A stretch of DNA of 64,000 nucleotides from Lasiosphaeria ovina (Eukaryota > Ascomycota > Sordariomycetes > Sordariales > Lasiosphaeriaceae): the NCBI GenBank assembly GCA_033439765.1, contig JAULSN010000001.1, positions 7,626,001-7,690,000 of the forward strand, read 5' to 3'. The notes beneath the pieces were generated by a model, which was given only the letters and a program-made list of their open reading frames with translations, was not told where the DNA came from and made no database searches. This document shows, one piece after another, positions 1 through 10,983 of this stretch (the first letter of the stretch is position 1; every line of letters begins with the position of its first letter). The position numbers and the translations under genes are program-made.

Positions 1-409
1 GGACAATCATGAAAAATTTCGACAAAAAGAGGGAGAGGGGCGGAGGGGTTGAGGGATATCAGTTTGCGAAGTCCCAAGACGGCCCCTGGTGTCTTGTTTG
101 CCGAGGTGGATGGATAGATGACGGATGATGGGATCTCAGCACCAGAGAGCGAAAAAAGGGAAATGAAAGCTAGGAAGGAAAAGATTTGGGCCCTTTCTGA
201 GTGTGTGTGTGTCTCGCATTGGCACACAGTGTTGCGAGTAGCGAAATAGTCTTATAGTAATCAGAAGATTGGGAGTAGGTAGCTGCTTGTTTTACCTCGC
301 CCTCTCTCCGCCATGGCAAGAGGGCGATGGTCTCATGGCTGCGTGGCCCAGTCAGTCAGCTTGTCATATTTTACGGCAAACACTAGGCCGTCTGAAGCGT
401 AGCCAGGCA

Positions 410-429
410 GATAGATAGATAGATAGATA
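410..429. repeat. GATA tetranucleotide microsatellite
   Basis: About five consecutive GATA/AGAT units in non-coding DNA. Confidence 0.9.
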
Positions 430-1057
430 TAAAACCTTCAGTGAGCAAAAAGAGATAAGACATTGCTGCTCCCAGAATGTGAAATTGTATAGTTGGAACA
501 CTAAGTGTGTGGCGTAACCACTCTTCTTGATTCCTACATGTGTAAATAAATCCAGCGATCAAGTTGCATTTGTGCCCGACGTGTTCAATACTTGCCTACA
601 TAGCGTGAATGTTGAGGGGCGAGCAAACAAGCATTACCTTAGGTTATGTACCTAGAGCATGGACACCGTACTGGGAATAAAGTTTGAGTATCTGGGTGTG
701 TGGACTGTGGCTCGAGTAAAGCCCAGGCCTAGCTCTGGATGCATCTATCCTAGTGGTGTCGTCATGATGCATGGAGTCGCCGCAATGGTGTCCGTTCAGA
801 GCTATATAGTTAGTTGTCTTTTGGTCTGTTCACGTATCTTACTCATCTGCAGCATCTTATGTAGGTAGGTACGGAGTAGAAGTTGGATCCTTTCCTCCAG
901 TAGAACAAGTCTCAGTCCCTGTCTCTCCCCTTTTTCCCCGCATGTCTCTACCTTTACGAAAGCCAAGCAGGAAACGATGGGAATTCGAGTCAAATTCTCC
1001 CTTTTGCTTCAAGGTAGGTAGCCGGCTGGTAAGGAAAAAGGTACAGCATCTTATTCA

Positions 1058-1076
1058 GTAGGTAGGTAGGTAGGTA
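1058..1076. repeat. GTAG tetranucleotide microsatellite
   Basis: More than four consecutive TAGG/GTAG units about 85 bp downstream of the P450 stop codon. Confidence 0.9.
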
Positions 1077-1160
1077 TCACCGGCAACAACGATCGCAATG
1101 ACAACCCCTAATCCAAGCAGCAAATCCTAAAAAGAGAAACTAGAAAAGGGCAGCCTGGTC

Positions 1161-3011
1161 TCAGACAACCACAATCCTCCTCCTCCTCCTCCTCCGCCTC
1201 TGTGGCCACCCATCCCCTCCCTCTTGCTCGCGCCGGGGCCCTTCTCGCCCATCCGCGAGACGCACTATAACGTGCACGTCCTTCTTGGGCTCGAGGATAT
1301 GAACGGGCAGTACTCCGTCCTCCTTGCCGGGCACGACGATGGCCGCCCCCGCCGCCGTACCTGGAGGCGCCTCGAGGTCAAATGTCAGCACAATCATGGC
1401 CACAAAGGCAAGGATCTCGTGCGTGGCAAAGTGGCGACCGGGACAGAGCGTCTTGCCGCCGCCAAATGCACGGAACGCGGCAGGGTGAATGCCTCCACCT
1501 CCGCCTCCGCCTCCTGCTTGCGTTTGTGTTTGTTGTTGTTGTTGTTGTTGTTGCTGGAGCTTCGCAAAGCGCCCAGGATTGAACTCGTCTGCGTCTGGGC
1601 CCCAGATGGTCTTGTCGGCATGAATGGCGCCGCCGGCAATCTGCACGACACTTCCAGCCCGGAGATGGAATCGGCCGCCAGCGAGTGCCGTGTCCGTCTT
1701 GACCAGCCGCGTCGAGTAGTTGTCGGAGCCGAGGCGGAGGCACTCGCGGAAGACGGCGAGCAGGGTCGGGCAGCGTGTCTTGACATGGTCGAGACTGAGG
1801 CTCAACAACTCTTCTTCCTCTTCGTCATCCCCTGTCTCCCCCCTTTCCACGACAGCAGTGGTGGTGGTGGTGGTATAAGCAGCCCATAACTCCTCTCTCA
1901 CCTCTGCCAACAGCCCTGCACTGGCAAATATTTGCAGCACAACCCAGAAGGTGGTCGTGGCCGTGTTGACGATGCCGGCGAAGAGGAACGAGACCTCTGA
2001 GCGAGCGGCAGCCTCGAGCGTCCAACCATGCGCCAGCGCAATAGCAACTCGCTTACGCACGATGCTGTTGTCGGCGAGCTTTTCGTGGCGGCCAGCACGT
2101 AGGTACTCGGCGAAGGCAGCGGCCAGGGCCTCGCGGCCGCGGTACGGTTTTCGTGCTGTCACGGCGGGCAGTACATTCATGAGTAGCGAGCCGAGCCCGT
2201 GGTCAAAGTCCCAGAACGCTTCCTCTAGCTCGGGCCGGGCGGCAATGGGGTTGTCATCGCCGTACAGGAAACGCGCCGTAGCAATGGCAACAAAATGGCG
2301 GACCCAGAGAAGCAGGTTGACCGTCCTCACCTGAACCTCCGCTTGCTCGTGCGGCTGGGGGAGGTGCTCTGACAGAGGTAGGCCGGCGGCATAGGCGTTG
2401 ACCTGGCTGGCGAGTTCCGTGGCGGCGGCAAAGCTGAGCTGGTTGAGAGCGTCACCGGGGCCGAGGTAGGCGTACACCATGTCGTGTATGTCGGCCAGGA
2501 AGCCCCGTTGCTCGCCGGGCTCGGGGTCGAGGTTCTGGCGCACAATGTCGACGGTGGCCGCGTCGAGGCCCAGCACGCGCTTGGTGATGTCGGGCACAAG
2601 CGGCGTGAATGACAGGGCTTTGGAAGCTCGCTGAACGGCGGCGGCCAGCGATGGGTCCGTCACCATGTAGATGCGCGACCCGGGAACAGGTAGCGTGAAG
2701 ATGAGCTTGCCGCGGTTGCGGAGGCTGTGGTACACACACTTATAAGCACCCCCATCTCTGCACCGCGAGAGGCGGACAGTAAGTCAAGTGGGTGGATTCA
2801 CGTACCCGAGGCCCTTCACATATCTGCCGCCCTGGAAGGCCATGCCCAGGAGATGGCCGACGAAAGGGATGGGCGAGGCTACGATGGGCGGCTCGTTTGG
2901 GTGCGTCTTGGTGAGCTGCAGTCGGTATAAGACGAGATAGAGGCTCACGACGACGAGGGCTGCCGCCATGACCACGCCGCCGGCGTCCATCTTCTCGACG
3001 AGGCCATCCAT
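1161..3011 (-). CDS. Cytochrome P450 (CYP7/CYP8-like), two exons
   Basis: Exons by join on the minus strand: 3011-2806 and 2757-1161, with a 48-bp intron (GTACGT donor, CAG acceptor) that restores the frame; about 600 residues. The first exon gives an N-terminal membrane anchor (VVMAAALVVVSLYLVLY). Seen in the protein: I-helix segment AGIVNTATTTFW, K-helix ECLR (ExxR), NPGRF (PERF-type), and the heme loop FGGGKTLCPGRH with the cysteine ligand. The I-helix has NT followed by a TFW segment, as in the CYP7/CYP8 families, instead of the usual acidic-Thr pair. A Gln run, a Gly run and an Arg-rich C terminus (about nine Arg) come from microsatellites. Substrate unknown: members of this group in animals act on sterols or prostanoids, but no such role can be inferred here. 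Nothing nearby looks like a biosynthetic cluster. Confidence 0.87.
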
Positions 3012-3620
3012 ACCACCACGATGTCGATAGCGACGGGATGCACGTTGCGTTGCACTTTTCTCATGTGCAACGATCAGGAAATGGGTAAGCTAGTAACGAT
3101 GCGGGAAGTCAAGGCGCCCGTGGTATTGTATTGGCTTCTGAAGAAACGGGATCCACGGCCACCTTGATTCATTGAGATAGGAAACCGCCATGGAGGAGGA
3201 GGAGCTCGGGCGTGACACCCCGATGAGTGTGAGTGTGGTATTGTGCATGGTTCCTTCCCAAATTAACGGCACGAAATGGGTTGCATTGACGAATCACGAG
3301 GCAACCTAGCTTGGTCCCCGAAAATAGCTTGACATGTTGCCCACCCTATCAGAACTGGAATCTTGGCGTCTTCTACATAGGCGTGGGAAGAAGAAAAAAA
3401 AGAGACAACGGAATCGCCACCAAGGTGGGCATCACGGATTACCTGCGCACCAACGTCTTCTTGTCTTGGCTGGTCAAGATGCTGGAAACCCTTCAGGGGT
3501 CGGGGGTTAGGGTTCCAACATGTCGTGTCACCATCCGCTAAGTACCTAAGGTATCTATCTATCTGCACAGATTCCCACTATCGCGCTGTCGTTAGACAAA
3601 ATTAAGGCAACATAACAAGA
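3012..3620. other. Intergenic: P450 upstream / PAN2 downstream
   Basis: About 600 bp with no supported coding sequence. It should hold the P450 promoter (minus strand) and the PAN2 3' UTR. Confidence 0.55.
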
Positions 3621-6600
3621 CTACTTTGGCATCGGTGAGCCCTTGTTGGGCGTGAAGACAGGGGCCCCTCCGAATCCAGACGCCGGCCCAGCCACGGACC
3701 CCGTACCCGGACCCAGACCTGGGCCTCCCGTCTTACGGGAGGGCGTCGGTGTCGACGGCGCAGCGCCTTCCATGGGTATCGGCGGCGTATCCGTTCTCTG
3801 CACCACCTGGTCGTCCTTGCGTTGCGGCTTGAAGTTCGTCCCCCGCCCCGCTCTGTAGATATCCTCGAGAATAATTTCGAGTATGCCTGCGTCAATAAAC
3901 TCGAGGTACTTGCGGTGAAGCTTCAAAGCCGTCCGCGCGTCCTCGATCGAGTCGTGCGTCTCCAACTGGATGTCCTCTTTGAGAAGATACCACGCCAGGA
4001 ACGCGAGCGAGAGCTTCCGCAGCCTCGCTTTGAGGTAGAAAAAGTCAATAGTGTCAATCACCTGCGCCCGCGGCACCTGCATGTTGATGACTCGGAAATC
4101 TTGCCGCAGCCCGTGGCCAAGGAACTTGCAGCCCAAGTTAAGAAGCACCCAAAGCTTCTTGTACGCGGCCTTGAGAGGCACCAGGTTGTGCCTCGACTTG
4201 CGCGGATCTAAATCTGAGGGCGTAATCCCCGAATACATCGTCAGATAGTCCACAATTGGCTCTCTGATGATGATATAGTCGTCGATGAATGCCGTGCCCT
4301 CGTGTTCTCCCTGCCCTCGGACCACCGACACTCTGGCCAGAGCGTGAGACATGGGCCGGATTGTTTCCTTTTGCCCGTCCGAGTTGATTTGTATCTCGGG
4401 CTGCTTAAGCGAGACAAACTCCGTGTCCAGAGCGACTATCGTATCAGGGCCGGGCTTCTCTGTTTCCCGGTCGAGAACTTGGTACGTCTTCGTACTGCTA
4501 TCCATCGTCGGGCTTTTAATTCTTGGTTAGCAACCTTGCCAGGGGCACACACAAGTAATCTCCCAACTTACTTTAGGTCCTGGTACAGAATCGACGTGTC
4601 CAGTTTCTCCCTCCAATCCGTCGAAATCTTGTTGTTGGCGGCTTTGAGCTGGAACATAAGAACCGCCGGCATCTTCCACGACATGTTGAACGTCAAAGCC
4701 TCTTCTCTCGAGATGGACCGCACCGAAAAGTCATTGAAAAGGTGCCATCGGCTTTGTCCCGGGGGAGTAGGCTCGGCGTGCGCAACTGGCAAAGCAAACT
4801 CGTCAGCTTTAGAATCCACGGTAGAGCCCGCCACGAGACCTAAACTTGCCATTAATCATGCCCACAAGATGCGGCTTCTGGGGAGAGCTGGTCTCCACGC
4901 TAACAACCAGGCCAGTCAAAGAATAGACGGTAATGTCATGGATCCCGCGTTGAAGGTGCAGCTTGAGGTCCTCTCCTTCGTAACAGAAGAACTGGCCTTG
5001 ATCTACTATGATGCCAATCTCTTCCGGGAGCCATCCGGGAGTCGCCCAGAGCCTCCGCTGGTCGGGACTTGTTATGACTGCGTTAAGAGCCAGAACTGCA
5101 GGAATGCTGGAGATGGTTTTCCGCATCTGCAAGTTCTGATATCGCTGGCATCTGCTACACCATCCCTTGGAAGTCGTCTCGCGTTCAACCCCCATTTTGA
5201 GAACTTGAGAAAACGTGGTCCTCGGTGCTCTGACGCCTCTGCCTACCGGCTTCTGTGCTGGGTATATCAACTCGTTTACCCACGTGTTGCCCGGGCGAGT
5301 TGACTCGTTACGGCAATGCGTGCACCTGATAGTTATCACGGCCGAAGTAGTGAGGACCCGAGAAACGAACTCGTCTGGAGTCAGGGGTTGGGGTAGGTTG
5401 AACAAGGCTTGCTCGAGGACGGTAGACGCGGGAGAGATGCTCTGGTATCCTCTCGAGATGTCTTGAAAGAGAAACCTGCTCAGGGCCTGGACCATGGCTG
5501 CCAATGACGCCGGATGCGTCCCCTCTTCAAGCAAACCCATCGGCCCTGCTTCTGAGGTATATCCCAGGGCCTTCAGCATGTTTGTGGCCTGGCATGTCGA
5601 GCCTTCGGCTTTCTGAAGCATATCGAAAACGTACCCCAATTCGCAGAGCAGACAGGGATCGACCAGACAGGCCGTCGCGGCATGCTGGAGCGCCATGTTA
5701 CGCAGCAAGGGGGTGTAATGCATAAGCTGCAGCAGAGAGTTGGCATACGAGTTTGCGATGTGATTTTCCAAGCCTGCGTAGCGTGTTTTGTTGAAGAAGC
5801 TTTGGTGCAACGTCAGCTCTAAGCGGCCACGGATACACATCACAAGTGTTCACAATCGATAGGGGTTATCTCTCACCCGAAATCAAAATCGTCGACGCCA
5901 AATTTGCTGTACTTTATTTCCAGGTTAAGATAAACGGCTGGGGCTTCCGGTTTGAGGCATTCAAGCTCGCTGCTCGTTGGTGTATCCGCCACCTGGTCAC
6001 TCGAGCCGCCGCCGTTAGAGGAACTGGCCGACTCTCGTGCCTTCTCGCTCAAGAACTTTGGGGGCTGCATCGAGTTTGACGCATTACCGGCTGTTCGCGT
6101 ATCTTCAAACTGGTTCCTTCGTAGACCTCTGGTGTTACGCCCATAAAATCCCCAGTCGACCTTCGTGAGCGAAGAGAGAAAGGCCTGGTCAAGCTGCGCC
6201 GGGGGAGCTCCGACGTCAGATATTACATCAGCAGGCCATGCCGAAAACAGTGTTTCGCGGTAGTAAGGCATTCCCACGGAGCTCAGGGGGCTAAAGAGAG
6301 ACGGGGTCAGTCAATAATGGCTTCACCGAGGGTCTCCTGCGCACGCAAGACTTACGTATCCGGAGACCAATCAAGAAGGGGGGCGGGCTCTTCGGGCTCG
6401 GGCAGCTCGACGGGCAGGGCTAGGTCGGTGAAGCGCAGCTTGGACGGGGATCCCCACAGGTACAGATTGCACTCGGCGTCAGCCATCACAAGGGCTTCGC
6501 CCGAGGGCGCAATCTCAAACTTGCCCAGAAAAGAATGGATATTCGCGTAGCGAACATTGCTCGTGTTAGGATTCATAAGGTCGACAACGTGCATCTGCCC

Positions 6601-7771
6601 GTGCTGAGATGCCACGATGCTGGTGGTGAGCATTCTCGGATGCAGCCTGACATGGGCGGCGAGCGGCGGGAAGGGCATTGGCTTCATCGATGTCATGTTT
6701 TTCAGGTCAAAGACGTTGACGTATGGGTCCAGCATAAATGCCTGCGCGGCTTGCTGCTTAATCGATCCTCCGCAGGTGACGATAAAATCGTGCTGAGCGT
6801 CCATGTCGTTGATGTACGACGAGTGGGCTTGCCAACTCCTAATCACCTTGAGGGATGTGGGGTCTAGAAGGTTGACACAGCCGTTCTTGGTGGCGGCGCA
6901 TATGTATCGGCTCTTCTTCATGATCATGTAGTGGTTCTCGGTGGCGACCTGGGTGAATGAGCGACGGAACGCGAGAACGGGAACAATTCCCCCTCACCCC
7001 CAGTGGAAGCAGTGGGAGGCGGACACGAAAGATTGACAAACCTGTTTAACTATCTCTCCCTTGGAGACGTCAATGACAAACATGGTGTCTTGCCCGCCGG
7101 CAACCAGTATCTCGGATGCTCCACGGGAAGTAAAGGCCATGCAGCGCAAGTCTTTCATTTCATTGTGTCTGCAACAGGGTGTAAGCGAGTAAGCGGCCCG
7201 AGGTCCTCCCTCGCATCAGTGCTCGCCGTGACGGCCATACCGGATGTTCCACAGGGCAGGCCCCCTCCGCATCGCCATGTGGATGCATCGTGTGCCCAGC
7301 GCAATGACGCCTTTCTCATGAAAGAGGAATTGGCGCACGGGGCCTTCGGCGGGAGGTTGTATTCGGAAGGCAGTGTACGGCTGCAGGTCGCGGCCGCAGA
7401 AGGAGACGACTCGGCCCTGTGATGGTCAGCACACGAAGGCCCCCCTTTTGTTTGTTGACGGGCATAGCATACTCGGTCGCTGCCGGCCCATAGCAGCTCC
7501 TGCGCAGTGTCGAAGGCCAGGGCGGTCGCGGGTCTCGGGTATTCAGCGCTTCCCGGCGCCGGGAAAGCGATGCGCGTAACCTGTAGGCGCAAATACGAAA
7601 TCAGCGGCCCTGTCCAAGAGAAGAGGGAGAGAAACAGACGGGAGGGAACGGGGGCGGCCTGGAGAGGCTCGTGACAGCCAAAGTCCAAACGTCGAGAGTA
7701 ACCAATTCGTCCAGAACCGAGGGAGGGGGTGGGTCACACAGCACACTCACCTCGTCCCAGTCCGCGTCCAT
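3621..7771 (-). CDS. PAN2: PAN2, catalytic subunit of the PAN2-PAN3 poly(A) deadenylase
   Basis: Nine exons on the minus strand: 7771-7751, 7580-7473, 7416-7241, 7168-7042, 6948-6356, 6290-5877, 5799-4850, 4785-4572, 4512-3621; predicted 1164 residues, normal for the family. The first exon encodes only MDADWDE. Order of domains: N-terminal WD40 propeller (exons 2-5, e.g. KKSRYICAATKNGCVNLLD), linker that would bind PAN3, a ubiquitin-hydrolase-like domain (exons 6-8; GFFNKTRYAGLE), and a C-terminal DEDDh 3'-5' exoribonuclease. Catalytic residues are visible: ALDTEF (Asp897, Glu899), GLRQDF (Asp1006) and HDSIEDA (His1054, Asp1059). PAN2 starts shortening of mRNA poly(A) tails in the cytoplasm. 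The 4849-4786 intron appears to be GC-AG (donor GCAAGT, acceptor CCAG, branch GCTGAC). The acceptor at 5800 (ACCAAAG) was chosen because it alone rejoins FDFG to FFNKTRY in frame. Confidence 0.95.
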
Positions 7772-8524
7772 GGTCAACGCCCCAATTACATCTTACCAAG
7801 TACTGGTAAAGAAGATGTTGTCAGCCTGGCTTCGCCAGCGCCACCTCCAAAATAGGGTTAGAAGTTGGGATTGGATTCGATAAGCTGGATCGATGTTTTG
7901 GGAATCCCCACACTTCTTGCCTTTCAATTATCAGCCTTGCGTTTAGGCACCCTTTCCGGACAGCTGCAGGCGGGGCTGGCTCATCCCCACATTTTGCCCC
8001 TTGAACAAGGTTGTATACACTAGGATGCTGAATACAGCCTAGTGCAGTCCGCTGACACCTGCTTAACATTCGGTGTTACCTTGAGGCCCAAATTTTCGAG
8101 GTTGATTTATTGACACGAATGGAAAAAACTTCAACATATTGGTAACTACAATATTTCTTACCTGTGCACAGCAGAGCTTCGTTGCTCCCAGCTACAGAAA
8201 TCTTTTCCGTGAAAACCCAAGACCGAGACCGGCCATTGACACGCATTTGCGTTTACTTGGACTATGTATGTATTTATGTACGTCCTCAATGGTATAATAC
8301 CGAGCAGCGACGAGAACAACGGCGACGGCGACGGCGACGACAATAACAACAATAGGAACCCGCCATAAACTAAGAAAGCCCACACAGCCATACCGCCAAT
8401 ACAAACGCCGAGAATCGAAATCTCTTTATGCAGTCCCACTAAAGACACGCAAAGGGAACAAAACCTGGAAATCAGAATGCAAGTCGCGCAACAAACGCCA
8501 GACCCTCTACTCGAGCGACACCCT
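7772..8524. other. Intergenic: PAN2 upstream / carrier downstream
   Basis: About 750 bp containing the PAN2 promoter side. A short GGCGAC hexanucleotide run lies at 8321-8340. No supported gene. Confidence 0.55.
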
Positions 8525-9615
8525 CTACTTGGTGAGCCAGCCGAGATAGTCGGCAACGATCAACGTCACCATTCTGCGCGAGAACAAACTGTCAGCATGC
8601 GATTACGGAGAGCGGCAACCACACTGCCAGCAAAAGTGTGTGTGGGTGAGACTTACGCGTGTGGTGCAATGCGCACATAGTAGGTCCCGAATCCCCTGTA
8701 GAACCTCAATATGCCCTCTTGCTTGGCCACCTTGGAAAAACAGTCGGCCATGCTGCTGTAGGGAAGTTTCCCGTCCGGCCCCTTGCTCTGTTTTTGCAGC
8801 CGCGTCTTGACGAAATCAAAGGGCAGCGAGAAAAACGAGGCGAAGAAGCCGGCAACGGCGCTGGCGCTCAGCGTTTGCGTGTTGCTTGTCCAGTTCGTCC
8901 TGGTCTTCAACTGCGCCTTGGCTTCGCTGAAGAAGGCCAGCTGCCCAAAATTGAGCGCCATGGCTCGCACAACAGTTGGGGCTGCACCGGCCCACAGTGC
9001 CCCGACGCCCTCACTTTTGGCAATGGAGCTGAGCGCATCAATCACCGACTTGTAGTTCTTTCGCTCGGCCAACGGCTTGAGCCCGTCGCTCTGCATTCGG
9101 ATCAGGGCAAGATCCGCCGGGTTTCCGATCATGGCCGCGAGGCCGCCGGCTGTCAGCCCTGCCGTCGCACGCTCGCCGAAGCCCACAGTTTGCCCCTTGG
9201 CCTTGGCTCGGGCAGCAAGCTGGCCCATAAAGGTGTCGAAAAATCCGATTCGGGCTGTCGTGTACACGGCCTGGCGAAGCAGCCCGGCCGACAGGCCTGT
9301 GTAGAGATCGCGAGCCTTGCCGCTTGCCAGTATCTCGCGCGTCACCGAAATGGGCGTCGCTTTCGGACCGCCGGCTTTGCCTTCGCCCGCAAGTTGGATG
9401 CGCACCTTGATCATGTCGACGGGCTGGATCACCGTGGTAGCAACCATGCCGCTGAGCCCTCCATTGATGAAGGGCAGCGCAGCGCGCATGTAGGGCGTAT
9501 GGAGGAAGTCATTGGCGACAGCAACCGTGTCACCCTGGACGCCCTTGGCCGAGCCCATAACTTCGGATGTCCTGGATCGTGCTGCTTCAGCGGCTTGCTT
9601 GACTGTGCCGGACAT
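8525..9615 (-). CDS. Mitochondrial carrier, 2-oxoglutarate/malate type
   Basis: Exons 9615-8657 and 8573-8525 with an 83-bp intron; 335 residues, usual for the SLC25 family. Three tandem carrier repeats carry the signatures PVDMIKVR, PADLALIR and PFDFVKTR. The middle, degenerate NPADLALIRMQSD form is characteristic of oxoglutarate/dicarboxylate carriers. The last exon adds AMVTLIVADYLGWLTK. Role by family: exchange of 2-oxoglutarate for malate or another dicarboxylate across the inner mitochondrial membrane. The start MSGTVKQAAEA was chosen; an upstream in-frame ATG at 9696 would add 27 residues (MGGLRDRVVSIS...), which could be a presequence but is less typical. Exact substrate is inferred from motif similarity. 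Confidence 0.9.
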
Positions 9616-10510
9616 GGCTGGCTGCAATAGACGCGCGGGGTTGGCAGCGAAGGCCAAAAGGGAGATGCTGACCACTCGGTCCCTCAAGCCACCCAAGTCT
9701 TATAATCCCAACGACCACGACAGTATCGGGGGACGGCCAACTGTGTGATGCGAGCGTGTTAGCACCTTGGTCGTCTCTCCCTGGTCGGACCTTCGCACGA
9801 AGGCTTCACTGGCTCCAAGAACAAAGTATACACGTGAAACATCTATGCCAGGACCAGCCAGACGCAGAGCATGCATAGATCCGTCCCCGTCCAAGGTTTC
9901 TACCGCGACCTGGTGTTCAAAAGCGGCCGGGGCGCCTCGCCTTGTCGGCTTTGGTCGGCAAAGAGAACCCCATCGCCCGCCATCTCCATTGGAAGCTAAA
10001 GCCAACTACTACATAGGATTGTGGGCCACCGGGAAAGGTTGGGATCCCTAGCTCCTGCATGCGGCCGGCACGAAGGCTTGGAACTTGGGGAAAAGCAGCG
10101 GCAAGCGGGGGTGGGGCAGAGGGAACTGTCCCCGGAGCGCCGACCTCACAGGAATGGGGAGCGAGCGATATGACAAGTGACTTCAACGTGCCTAACTTAC
10201 CCAAAAATGCACCCGAAGCGGCAACCAACTGGTCTTTCTCGAGTGCGAAGTTCCAGTTGCCTTCGGATCAAAGTCCCCTGAAGAAATTGGGTGAATTCAC
10301 AAGACGCTGCTGCGTGTTGAAGCAACAAACGTTGGCTTGGGATCCGGGGAAGCTTGTCTTTCGTCGGCGTGTCAAGTGGGGCGGGGGTCGCGTGCTCAGA
10401 ATGACCTGCCGAATGGATTTAACAAGAAAGCCGAGACACGAGGAGATGGCGTTCTTTGAAAGAAACTTTATGTTTTTGTAACACAGAATAACAAGGAAGA
10501 CGTCCTTGAC

Positions 10511-10550
10511 GGGAAAAAAAAGAAAAAAAAAAGAAAAGAAAAGAGGGAGA
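10511..10550. repeat. Homopurine (A/G) tract
   Basis: Forty bases with only A and G on the plus strand, including long A runs. Confidence 0.9.
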
Positions 10551-10941
10551 TGTGAACGGGGAGGGCTGCGCTACCAGAGGTTGGATGGTCGATCGATCGA
10601 AGGTCCTCGATTTGTTTTGCCGAGGGTTGCAGATATGGGGCGGAAGAAAACGGACCAGGGAGAAAGGGGACAAAGAAAAACAGGACCGAGGTAAGACGTT
10701 GAGCTTAAATGCTTGTGTCGGTGATATATTTATGGCATGAATGGAAGGGCTTGCGGCAGTAGGTCAGGTACTGTACCTATCTACCTATGGCGTCGTTTGG
10801 GGAGAAGGAGGGGGTGGCCAGCCTGCCTGCCTCCTACCCACCAGCCTCCTACCCACCACCATCCATCCATCCTCTCCCGGTCCGCGTCCGCTGCTCTGCA
10901 GAAGCCAAAGTCCAGCCTACACCAGTAGGGTAACGACTTTC

Positions 10942-10946
<5 letters not shown>

Positions 10947-10980
<34 letters not shown>
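10947..10980. repeat. (AC)n microsatellite
   Basis: Seventeen AC units without interruption. Confidence 0.95.

Positions 10981-10983
<3 letters not shown>

Larger units (their letters stand above)
1..1160. other. Intergenic, downstream of the P450 gene
   Basis: No supported gene. Only short frames without protein character are present. It contains a GATA tetranucleotide run (410-429) and several GTAG runs (861-871, 1011-1020, 1058-1076). Confidence 0.6.

Noticed and set aside
3508..3520. Telomere-like GGGTTAGGG, also near 21164
   Set aside because: Only one to two units at each place; too short for an interstitial telomere.
4302..5303. 333-codon plus-strand frame over PAN2
   Set aside because: Runs across PAN2 exons and introns on the other strand and has no recognisable domain.
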